Shown here one piece after another: positions 17,608 through 24,985 of a stretch of 64,000 bases of DNA. Position 1 is the first letter of the stretch. The number at the start of each line of letters is the position of its first letter. The stretch comes from Myxococcus dinghuensis (lineage in GTDB: Bacteria; Myxococcota; Myxococcia; Myxococcales; Myxococcaceae), in assembly GCF_024198235.1 (NCBI RefSeq), contig NZ_JAKCFB010000014.1, positions 124,001 to 188,000 of the forward strand. Direction: 5' to 3'. The position numbers and the translations under genes were made by a program. The notes beneath the pieces are model-generated. The model worked only from the letters and a program-made list of their open reading frames with translations. It was not told the DNA's origin and made no database searches.

Positions 17608-18477
17608 TCAAGCGCGCAGCGCGAAGCTGCGCATCGACAAGGTTCCGTGATGGAAGCCCTCGAATACCTGCGTGAGGCGATCCTCGGGGAGGGCTGCTCC
17701 GAGAACGAAGTACAGCGGCAACAAATGTTCGGCGCTTGGATGCGCGAGCGTGGCGTGCGGTGCATCCAACCATGATTGAAGGCCCACGAAATCGCGCGCC
17801 TCGAGCTTCTTGGCAATCCAGTCGTCGAAGTCCCGTGCCCACGGCTCCGCGGACGCGTCCTTCTGGTGGAAATTCACCCGGCGCAGGTTGTGGACGATGC
17901 CCCCACTGCCCATCAGGAGCACACCTTCGCCACGAAGCGGCCTCAGCACCTCCCCCATCCGGGCGATGTCCGCCGCGCTCGCGCCCAGCGGCATCGACAC
18001 CTGCACCACCGGGAACGGTGCTTGTGGAAACGTGTGAAGCAGCGGTACCCACGTGCCGTGGTCCAGGCCGCGCTCGGTGTCCGCGACGGCGCGCAGCCCC
18101 GCGGAGGACAGCCGGGCCACCACGTCCTGCGCCAGTCCAGGGGCCCCCGCCGCCGGGTAGCGCAGCCGGTAGAGCGGCTCCGGGAAGCCGTAGAAGTCGT
18201 AGACGAGCGGAGGCTGGGCGCTCGCGGTGACGCGCACCTCGCCCGGCGTCTCCCAGTGCGCGGACACCACCACCAGCGCCTTCACCGGCCCCGCGCCCTC
18301 GCCGAAGCCCCGCAGGGCCTGCGGATACGCGTCCGAATCCAGCGCCACCATGGGGGAGCCATGGGACACGAACAGGGCCGGCGCCCGCCCGCCCTTCGAG
18401 CCGGCCCCCAGCACGCCCGCCACCCCGGCCGCCGCCGCCGCCTGAAGCACCTCGCGTCTGTCCAAGCCGCCTCCCAT
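17608..18477 (-). CDS. Tat-exported LigB/DODA-type extradiol dioxygenase family protein
   Basis: A 289-residue protein of the class III extradiol ring-cleaving dioxygenase family (LigB; 4,5-DOPA dioxygenase/YgiD group). Candidate iron ligands are seen in SHGSP, SAHWE, LDHGTWVPL and GSGGIVHNL, all conserved in the family. From the ATG at 18477 the N-terminus is DRREVLQ followed by an Ala/Gly/Val-rich hydrophobic stretch, which resembles a twin-arginine signal; relatives are usually cytoplasmic. The substrate is unknown. The last residues run into the region before the YceI promoter. Confidence 0.85.
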   Translation of the reverse strand: MGGGLDRREVLQAAAAAGVAGVLGAGSKGGRAPALFVSHGSPMVALDSDAYPQALRGFGEGAGPVKALVVVSAHWETPGEVRVTASAQPPLVYDFYGFPEPLYRLRYPAAGAPGLAQDVVARLSSAGLRAVADTERGLDHGTWVPLLHTFPQAPFPVVQVSMPLGASAADIARMGEVLRPLRGEGVLLMGSGGIVHNLRRVNFHQKDASAEPWARDFDDWIAKKLEARDFVGLQSWLDAPHATLAHPSAEHLLPLYFVLGAALPEDRLTQVFEGFHHGTLSMRSFALRA

Positions 18478-18619
18478 GATGGAGGGGCCCACTGCAACAC
18501 GGAGACCAGCGCGCCCGACGAGCCAACCCACCGGAATTGCTCGAACCCGTCAACTTCCCGTGCGTGGATGCTCTCAAAACGATAGAGAGACAGCTCACTC
18601 TGGAAGGGAGTCGTACAGC

Positions 18620-20260
18620 GTGGCGGGGCAATTCGAGCTGCTGGACCTGGGCGAGCTGCTGTCGTTCGAGCCGGGGGGCGGGCCCATCCAGTTCGCGGGG
18701 CAGCGGGTGCTGTTGATGGACCCGGTGGCGCTGGGGCTCCTGCGCAAGGAGCTGGTGGGGCTGATGGGGGTGACGGCCGCGCGCGGCATCTTCACCCGGC
18801 TGGGGTACGCCCATGGCTGGCGCACTGCGGAGGCGATGAAGACGGCGGTGCCCTGGAAGGACGAGTCGCTGTGGCGCCGGGCGGGCGGGCGGCTGCACAC
18901 GCTGCAGGGGCAGGTGCGCGTGGAGCGGGTGGAGCGCAAGCCCGAGGAGGGGCCGGAGCCCTTCGCGGAGGCGCAGTGGCGCGACTCGTACGAGGCCGAG
19001 CAGCACCTGCTGCACCTGGGCCGCGCGGACCACCCGGTGTGCTGGAGCCTCACCGGGTTCGCGTCCGGCTACATGAGCTACGTCAACGGCCGCGAAATCT
19101 ACTGCACGGAGGTGAAGTGCGTGGGCATGGGGGACGCGGCGTGCCGCATCGTCGGGCGCCCGTCCGAGGAGTGGAGCACCGAGTGCAAGGAGGTGCTGCG
19201 CTTCTACGAGACGCAGTGCATGGAGGGCGTGCTCGCGCAGGTGACGGACGCGCTGAAGCAGGCGGAGCGCAAGCTGCGCGCCAAGCGCCAGTCGCTCGCG
19301 CGCGCGGGCGTGACGGAGGACCCGGCGGGCATGGTGGCGCGCTCGGAGTCCATGCAGAAGGTCATCAACCTGGCGCGCCGCGCGGCCAAGGTGGACTCCA
19401 CGGTGCTCGTCACCGGTGAGAGCGGCGTGGGCAAGGAGCGCATCGCCCGGCTCATCCACGACGAGTCCTCGCGCGCGCACAAGGCCTTCATCGCGGTCAA
19501 CTGCGCGGCGGTGACGGAGAGCCTGCTGGAGAGCGAGCTGTTCGGCCACGTCCGCGGCGCCTTCACCGGCGCCACGCACGACCGGCCGGGCCTCTTCGAG
19601 GCCGCGCACGGGGGCACGCTGTTCCTCGACGAGGTGGGCGAGGTGCCGCCGTCCATGCAGGCCAAGCTCCTGCGCGCGCTCCAGGAGAAGGAGGTGCGGC
19701 GCGTGGGCGAGAACATCACCCGCAAGGTGGACGTGCGCGTGGTGGCGGCCACCAACCGCGAGCTGGGCGAGGAGGTGCGCCTGGGACGCTTCCGGCAGGA
19801 CCTCTTCTACCGCCTGCGCGTCATCGAGCTGCGAATCCCCCCGCTGCGCGAGCGGCGCGACGACATCCTCCCCCTGGCGCGGCTGCTGCTCGCGGAGGCC
19901 TCGGAGCGGCTGGGGCGCAAGGTGACGGGGCTGTCCCCGGACGCGGCGGACCAGTTGCTGCGCTACGGGTGGCCGGGCAACGTGCGCGAGCTGGGCAACG
20001 CGCTGGAGCGCGCCGTGGCCCTGTGCGAGGGCTCGCGCGTGGAGCGGGAGGACCTGCCGGAGGAGGTGCGCGCCGCGCCCCCCAGCCTCGTGCCCACCGG
20101 CAACCCGCGCCGCCTGGAGGACATGGAGAAGGAGTACATCCTCGCGGTGCTCGCGCAGAACGCGGGCAACCGGGCGCGCACCGCCGAGCAGCTCGACATC
20201 GGCGTGGCCACGCTCTACCGCAAGCTCAAGCAGTACGGGCACCCGGAGGCGGCCCACTGA
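18620..20260 (+). CDS. sigma-54-dependent activator with XylR_N/V4R sensor
   Basis: A 546-residue enhancer-binding protein. An N-terminal XylR_N segment (GELLSFEPGGGPIQF ... GVTAARGIFTRLGYAHG) and V4R small-ligand domain (about residues 130-200, with SLTGFASGYMSYVNG and Cys residues) precede a short coiled linker and an AAA+ domain with Walker A GESGVGKE, the sigma-54-contact loop as GAFTGATH in place of the usual GAFTGA, Walker B GGTLFLDEVGEV and sensor motifs. The C-terminus is a Fis-type HTH (NRARTAEQLDIGVATLYRKLK). The GTG at 18620 was chosen for GGAAGGGAG nine bases upstream and because sequence before it is not protein-like. V4R domains in XylR/DmpR bind aromatics, so the neighbouring dioxygenase is a possible, unproven target. 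Confidence 0.9.
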   Translation: MAGQFELLDLGELLSFEPGGGPIQFAGQRVLLMDPVALGLLRKELVGLMGVTAARGIFTRLGYAHGWRTAEAMKTAVPWKDESLWRRAGGRLHTLQGQVRVERVERKPEEGPEPFAEAQWRDSYEAEQHLLHLGRADHPVCWSLTGFASGYMSYVNGREIYCTEVKCVGMGDAACRIVGRPSEEWSTECKEVLRFYETQCMEGVLAQVTDALKQAERKLRAKRQSLARAGVTEDPAGMVARSESMQKVINLARRAAKVDSTVLVTGESGVGKERIARLIHDESSRAHKAFIAVNCAAVTESLLESELFGHVRGAFTGATHDRPGLFEAAHGGTLFLDEVGEVPPSMQAKLLRALQEKEVRRVGENITRKVDVRVVAATNRELGEEVRLGRFRQDLFYRLRVIELRIPPLRERRDDILPLARLLLAEASERLGRKVTGLSPDAADQLLRYGWPGNVRELGNALERAVALCEGSRVEREDLPEEVRAAPPSLVPTGNPRRLEDMEKEYILAVLAQNAGNRARTAEQLDIGVATLYRKLKQYGHPEAAH

Positions 20261-20287
20261 CGCGGGCCGCCGCGGTGCCCGGGGACG

Positions 20288-21007
20288 TCAGTTGAGGAAC
20301 TGGTCGCGGTCCGGCCGGTCCTTGGGCACCACGTGCAGGTGCTTGGAGCGCTCCCGCAACTGGCGCTGCAGGCGCCAGTGCTGGAAGTGCAGCAGCAGCC
20401 GCCGGGGGCTGCCGCCCTTGAGGTAGAGGACCACCAGCAGGAGCGACAGCACGTCGGGCAGCTGGCTGATCAACCCGCCGCTCAGCACCCGCATCAGGAC
20501 GAAGAGGCCGCCAATCGCCGCGAAGGCGTTGCCCGACAGGGGGATGCCCCAGAAGTTCGTCTGGCCCTGGCCGATGGTGAGCCCGTACGCCACCCACAAC
20601 ACCGAGCCCATCACCCAGCCGCCCTGGTAGCCGCCCGGCAAGGGCAGGAACAGGCCCGCCACGCCGAGGATGTAGCCCGCCAGCGCCGGCACCCCCAGCG
20701 CCACCAGGAGGAGCCGCTTGGGCCCCCAGGCGCCCTCGAGCCACCCACCCACGGACCACAGCAGCAGGCCGGCGAAGAGGATGCTGAAGGGCTGGGATTC
20801 GACGAAGACGTAGGAGATGGGCTGCCACAGGAAGAGCTGGCCGAACACGGAGCCGGGCCACAGCAGCAGCAGGCCGCCCTGCCCCTTCGCGGTCGCCAGG
20901 TACAGCAACGAGCCCGCGACCAGCGCCACCGTCAGCTTCGCCGCCATGGTCTCCAGGCCCGGCAGTCCCCCACCGCCCCGGCCGCCGAAGCTGCGCATCG
21001 GTCGCAT
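20288..21007 (-). CDS. rhomboid-like integral membrane protein, probably catalytically inactive
   Basis: A 239-residue protein with about six hydrophobic segments. The layout WQPISYVFVES ... LLLWSVGGWLEGAWGPKRLLL follows the L1/TM2 region of rhomboid proteases, but the usual His/Asn residues there are replaced. The Ser-loop position reads WVMGSVLW rather than GxSG, and the last-helix catalytic His is missing (GNAFAAIGG where AHxxGxxxG is expected). It therefore looks like a pseudo-rhomboid. The C-terminal 45 residues are basic and cytoplasmic. GGAGG sits six bases before the ATG at 21005-21007. Confidence 0.7.
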   Translation of the reverse strand: MRPMRSFGGRGGGGLPGLETMAAKLTVALVAGSLLYLATAKGQGGLLLLWPGSVFGQLFLWQPISYVFVESQPFSILFAGLLLWSVGGWLEGAWGPKRLLLVALGVPALAGYILGVAGLFLPLPGGYQGGWVMGSVLWVAYGLTIGQGQTNFWGIPLSGNAFAAIGGLFVLMRVLSGGLISQLPDVLSLLLVVLYLKGGSPRRLLLHFQHWRLQRQLRERSKHLHVVPKDRPDRDQFLN

Positions 21008-21081
21008 TCATTCCTCCACGACGGGTTTCGAGTCGGCCAAAGGTGGTGGAACCCGGGCCGCTTCGCAACCCCAAACGACGA

Positions 21082-21116
21082 AGGGCGCCCCACCCGGTCC
21101 CGGGAGAGAGCGCCCT
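21082..21116 (-). terminator. candidate hairpin after the 66-residue gene
   Basis: AGGGCGC (21082-21088) and GCGCCCT (21110-21116) can pair, with a further CCGG/CCGG pairing inside the loop. It lies 3' of the small minus-strand gene and has no clear T-run. Confidence 0.3.
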
Positions 21117-21149
21117 CGTACATCGTCGCGACGCGTCGTCAGCCGGAAC

Positions 21150-21350
21150 TCAGGCCTTCGCGCGGTAGAAAATCGTGATGGTCAAGCAGTGGAACTCCTT
21201 GTCCGAGGACTGGGTCACCACCTTGTCCACCACATCGATGTTGTTCGAGTTCTCCTTGAGCCACTTGGTGATGTTCTCACCCATGTTCTCGCGATCACGC
21301 GCGAGCGTGGTGGAGAACACCTTGACTCCCGTGAAGCTGGTAACGCCCAT
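21150..21350 (-). CDS. small conserved-looking protein, 66 residues
   Basis: From the ATG at 21350 (GAGG six to seven bases upstream) the product begins GVTSFTGVKVFSTTLARDRE and ends with an alternating strand FHCLTITIFYRAKA. It has no signal peptide or membrane segment and looks like a compact alpha/beta domain: charged helix ENITKWLKENSN followed by beta strands. I do not recognise the family. Codon use is less GC-extreme than in neighbours, with Asn and Lys codons, but the strong ribosome site and protein-like composition argue that it is real. Confidence 0.6.
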   Translation of the reverse strand: MGVTSFTGVKVFSTTLARDRENMGENITKWLKENSNNIDVVDKVVTQSSDKEFHCLTITIFYRAKA

Positions 21351-21550
21351 TCCGACCCTCGTCTCGAATCTCAAGCTGAGATTCTCGACGTTTACCCCGA
21401 GACGATTCCGCCATCAAGAAACGGGCCCGATTTACCGGACTTGGAGGGCCCACACCGCAAGGGGGGCACATCTCCCACAGTCGCCTGGGCGACGGACGGC
21501 GGGGGTGCGGGGGCGCTCGCGACCGGCGCGAGGCCCCCACCCTGCCTGAC

Positions 21551-21799
21551 TCACCGTCCTGCGGAGGCGCGGCGCACCTGGCAGGTGACCTCGTCCTTGC
21601 AGGCGGGACCGATTCCCTCCGGGTGCGCGGTGAGCGGCGTCTTGTCGCTCTCCTCCACGCCACACACCACGCACTTGCGCTTGCGGTTGCGACGCTCCGC
21701 GCGGCGCTGCTCGGCGATGGCCTTGGCCCGCTCACGGGCCGTCTTCGCGTCCACCTCGTTGGTCATCTCGCGTCCCGGTTGGAAGTCGTGTGCGGGCAT
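21551..21799 (-). CDS. small Cys-containing basic protein coupled to thiolase
   Basis: An 82-residue protein whose ATG overlaps the thiolase stop (TGATG), implying translational coupling. The N-terminal half is a charged helix (KTARERAKAIAEQRRAERRNRKRK). The second half contains CVVCG, then two further Cys about 20 and 26 residues later (GPACKDEVTC), a plausible four-Cys metal site. A second in-frame ATG at 21766 would give 71 residues. No family recognised; the pattern suggests a small zinc-ribbon, perhaps nucleic-acid binding. Confidence 0.6.
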   Translation of the reverse strand: MPAHDFQPGREMTNEVDAKTARERAKAIAEQRRAERRNRKRKCVVCGVEESDKTPLTAHPEGIGPACKDEVTCQVRRASAGR

Positions 21800-22995
21800 C
21801 AGAGCGCCTCGACCAGCACCGCGATACCCTGGCCACCGCCGATGCAGGCGGAGCCGATACCATAACGGGCGCCACGGCGCTTGAGCTCGTAGACGAGCGT
21901 GGTGGTGATGCGCGCGCCGGAGGCGCCCAGCGGGTGGCCCACGGCGATGGCGCCGCCGTTGACGTTGGTCCGCTCACGCGGCAGGCCCAGCTCCTTCTCC
22001 ACCGCCAGGTACTGCGGCGCGAAGGCCTCGTTCACCTCGAAGAGGTCCACGTCGGACAGCTTGCACTGCGCGCGCTCCAGCAGGTTGCGGATGGCGGGCG
22101 CCGGACCGATGCCCATCACCTTGGGGTCGCACCCGGCGATGCCCCAGTTCACCAGCCGCGCGATGGGCTTCTGGCCGTGCTTCTCCACGAAGCTCCGGGT
22201 GGCCATCACCATGCTGCCCGCGCCGTCGCAGATGCCGCTGGCCGCGCCCGCGTGCACCACGCCGTCCTTCTTGAACACCTTGGGCAGCTTGCGCAGGCCC
22301 TCCAGCGTCGTCTCCGGGCGGTTGTGCTCGTCCTTGGCGAACACCGTCTCCCCCTTCTTCCCCTTGAGGGTGACGGGGGCGATTTCGTCCTGGAAGCGGC
22401 CCGCCTCCTGCGCGGCGGCGAAGCGCTTCTGCGTCAGGAGCGCGTACTCGTCCACCACGTCCTGCGTGAGCGCGTAGTCCACCGCGAGCTGCTCGGCGGT
22501 GAGCGCCATCGCGTTGCCGGTGTAGCTGTCCGTCAGCGCCGTCCAGAGCATGTCCTCCAGGTTGCCCTTGCCCAGCGGCAGGCCCCAGCGCGCGCCGCGG
22601 ATGAGGTGGGGCGCCTGGCTCATGGACTCGGTGCCGCCGGCGAGCACGCAGTCGGCCTGCTCGGTGAGCATCATCTCCGCGGCCGTGACGAAGGCCTGGA
22701 AGCCGGAGCCACACAGGCGGTTGACGCCCAGGGCGGGGACGGGGATCGGGACGCCGGTGCGCAGGCCCACGTGGCGCGGCAGGTAGATGGCGTCCGCGCT
22801 CGTCTGCACGACGTTGCCGTAGACGACGTGCTGGACCTGCTCCGGCGACACCTTCGCCTGGGCGAGGGCGGCCCGCGCGGACTCCACGGCGAGGTCGGTG
22901 GCGCTGAGGTCCTTCAGGCTGCCGCCGTAGGTCCCGAACGCGGTGCGCTTGCCAGAAAGAAAGAAGATCTCCTCGGACTTGGACACGCTCTTCAT
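21799..22995 (-). CDS. acetyl-CoA acetyltransferase (thiolase)
   Basis: A 398-residue thiolase that condenses two acetyl-CoA or cleaves 3-oxoacyl-CoA. The nucleophilic Cys is in NRLCGSGFQA, the His in NGGAIAVGHPLGASGAR and the second catalytic Cys in CIGGGQG, all at family-typical spacing. Length fits biosynthetic or AtoB-type thiolases. Its stop overlaps the start of the small Cys protein. No other beta-oxidation gene is adjacent, so the pathway is unclear. Confidence 0.93.
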   Translation of the reverse strand: MKSVSKSEEIFFLSGKRTAFGTYGGSLKDLSATDLAVESARAALAQAKVSPEQVQHVVYGNVVQTSADAIYLPRHVGLRTGVPIPVPALGVNRLCGSGFQAFVTAAEMMLTEQADCVLAGGTESMSQAPHLIRGARWGLPLGKGNLEDMLWTALTDSYTGNAMALTAEQLAVDYALTQDVVDEYALLTQKRFAAAQEAGRFQDEIAPVTLKGKKGETVFAKDEHNRPETTLEGLRKLPKVFKKDGVVHAGAASGICDGAGSMVMATRSFVEKHGQKPIARLVNWGIAGCDPKVMGIGPAPAIRNLLERAQCKLSDVDLFEVNEAFAPQYLAVEKELGLPRERTNVNGGAIAVGHPLGASGARITTTLVYELKRRGARYGIGSACIGGGQGIAVLVEAL

Positions 22996-23073
22996 GGTGC
23001 TCGTCTACCTACTCTCAAGGGGCGCGCGGTGCACGCGCGCACGCGGGAAGAAAAAGGGGGCCTTTGGGGGGCA

Positions 23074-23721
23074 TCAGGTCGCGCGCCCCCCCAGGAAGGC
23101 GCTGGCGACGATGGCAAGCGCCATCACCGTCCACAACAACCCTTGCAGGTTCTGTCGGCGGATCTCCTTCCGGCCGAGGCCCCGATACCAGGAACGCCCG
23201 GCCTCCACACGACCTTCCCAGGAGAAATCACCCGCGGGCGTGACGCCCTCCATGCGGCGCAGGTGGGCTCGCAACAGCCGCTCCGGGGAAGCGTCTTCCA
23301 GTGAACCACTCCGGTAGACGCCGGGCAGGTCCAGCGCGGGGCGGCGGTAGCCCGCGGTGATGACGAAGCCCTCGGACACAAGAGGGGTGAGGAGGTACAG
23401 GCGGGGCGAGCCGTCGGCCGCCTGGTAGGCGGTGGCGAAGACGCGCTCGCCCGGGTGGGCCCAGTCGTAGGAGCGCGTGGCGCGCTGCAGCCGGGGCCGC
23501 TCCTCGTGGCTGCCCAGCGGCACGAAGCCCAGGCCCGACAGCTGCGTGGCCACCTCCGCCAGCTCCAGGGGCAGGTCCATCTGGTCCGCGGGGGCCTCCG
23601 GCTCCACGCGCACGCTGTGGGGGAAGAGGAACAGGAGGGCGCGCCAGAAGTTGAGCGCCAGCAGGACGATGGCGATCACCAGGCCAGTGACGACGATGCC
23701 CAGTTGGGCGAGGACGTTCAT
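23074..23721 (-). CDS. bitopic membrane protein, function unknown
   Basis: A 215-residue protein from ATG 23721 (an upstream in-frame start at 23763 is possible). One membrane segment lies near the N-terminus (QLGIVVTGLVIAIVLLALNF) and another at the C-terminus (LLWTVMALAIVASAFL). The soluble middle part (about 45-185) has mixed alpha/beta composition (SYDWAHPGERVFATAYQ, RLYLLTPL, FVITAGYRRP). No family recognised. After its stop, on the minus strand, AAAGG CCC CCTTT plus T residues may act as a weak terminator before the thiolase promoter region. Confidence 0.7.
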   Translation of the reverse strand: MNVLAQLGIVVTGLVIAIVLLALNFWRALLFLFPHSVRVEPEAPADQMDLPLELAEVATQLSGLGFVPLGSHEERPRLQRATRSYDWAHPGERVFATAYQAADGSPRLYLLTPLVSEGFVITAGYRRPALDLPGVYRSGSLEDASPERLLRAHLRRMEGVTPAGDFSWEGRVEAGRSWYRGLGRKEIRRQNLQGLLWTVMALAIVASAFLGGRAT

Positions 23722-23804
23722 GCGCGGAGCACCCGGAGACGTGGCCCACCCCAACCCGGCCACCGGGCCACCCTAGCGGAATCCCGCCCGCGAAGAACCC
23801 CCGT

Positions 23805-24461
23805 TCAGCGCCGGGACGCGGTGGCCGGCAGGGCGCGCCAGCGCTCCAGGTCCACCGAGCGAAGGGGGTCCTCGCCCCGGAGGAAGCGCTCCAGGTGGCC
23901 GAGCGAGTCCAGGCCGAAGAACAGCTCGCCGTCCGCGAACACCGTGGGCACCCCGAAGGCCCCCGCCGCCAACGCCTCCTCGGTGTTCTGGCGCACCCGG
24001 TCCTTGACCTCCTGGCGCTGGGCGGCGGCCAGCAGCGAGGCCGCGTCCAGGCCGGCGGCCCGGATGGCGACCGCCACCTGCTCGGGGGTCTCCACGCCCC
24101 CGCCCCCACCCCAGGCCGCCGCGTACAGGGCCGACACCAGCCGCGTGCGCGCCTCCAGGTCCTCCACGGCCGCCGTCACGCGCAGGGGCAGGAGCGGGAC
24201 GAACGGGTGCGCGGGCGGCGGGGCGAACGGGACGCCCAGTTCGTGGGCCAGCCGGAAGGTGTGCTTGAAGATGTAGACGCGCTTGGCCGGCACCTCCGCC
24301 GGACCGATGTTGCCGGTGCCGTTGAGCAGGGCGGCCAGGAGCACCGGGACGGGCTCGAGCACGCGACCGTGGCGCGCGGCCAGCGCGGGCATCCGCGTCC
24401 AGGCGAGGTAGGCGTACGGGGACAGGTAGTCCAGACAGAAGCGCAGGGGGGAGGCGGCCAT
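23805..24461 (-). CDS. DsbA-fold 2-hydroxychromene-2-carboxylate isomerase family protein
   Basis: A 218-residue protein of the kappa-GST/HCCA-isomerase branch of the thioredoxin fold. The N-terminal strand-loop LDYLSPYAYLAWTRM carries the family's Ser in place of the redox Cys pair, and FGVPTVFADGELFFGLDSL is the conserved cis-Pro region and C-terminal strand. HCCA isomerases act on naphthalene catabolites with glutathione; many genomic members have other, unknown substrates. Its upstream region is the 86-bp tandem repeat. Confidence 0.88.
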   Translation of the reverse strand: MAASPLRFCLDYLSPYAYLAWTRMPALAARHGRVLEPVPVLLAALLNGTGNIGPAEVPAKRVYIFKHTFRLAHELGVPFAPPPAHPFVPLLPLRVTAAVEDLEARTRLVSALYAAAWGGGGGVETPEQVAVAIRAAGLDAASLLAAAQRQEVKDRVRQNTEEALAAGAFGVPTVFADGELFFGLDSLGHLERFLRGEDPLRSVDLERWRALPATASRR

Positions 24462-24477
24462 GTGGCGACTCTACCTC

Positions 24478-24985
24478 CCCCCGCGTTCCGGGTTCGCCCA
24501 GGCGCGTGCCGAGACGTCCACGCCCCCACAGGTACGCTCACGCGCGGCGGTGGCAACCCCGCCTCTCGTCGGGCTCCGCGTTCACCCAGGCGCGCGCCGA
24601 CACGTCCACGCCCCCGCCGGCGGGCTCACGCGCTGCGGTGGCCCCCTGCCTCTCCTCGGGTTCCGTGTTCGCCCAGGTGCACGCCGACATGTCCACGCCC
24701 CCTGGCGGGCTCACGCGCTGCGGAGGCAATCCCGCCTCTCCTCGGGCTCCGTGTTCCCCCATGTGCGCGCCGACATGTCCACGCCTCCGCTGGCGGGCTC
24801 ACGCGCTGCGGTGGCAACCCGGCCTCTCCTCGGGCTCCGTGTTCACCCAGGCGCGCGCCGACACGTCCACGCCCCCGCCTGCGGGCGCACGCGCCACGGC
24901 GACGCGACCTCCCCGAGCCTTCCGTGTTCGCCCAGGCGCTCCAAGACGTCCACGCCCCACAGGCACGCTCACGCGCTGCGGCGGG
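24478..24985. repeat. 82-88-bp tandem repeat, about six copies
   Basis: The 507 bases between the kinase stop and the isomerase start hold no gene but a minisatellite. The landmark GCTCACGCGCTGCGG (or close variants) begins at 24536, 24624, 24709, 24797, 24885 and 24967, so the period is 88, 85, 88, 88 and 82. Other conserved pieces are TTC-CCCAGGCGCGCGCCGACA and GTCCACGCCCCC. The last copy includes the kinase stop codon (24969-24971), so the array seems to have grown out of the 3' end of that gene. It lies in the isomerase 5' region. Confidence 0.92.

Noticed and set aside
24478..24985. CRISPR array
   Set aside because: Units are 82-88 bp, directly adjoining and without unique spacers, and no cas gene is near. 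This is a tandem repeat.
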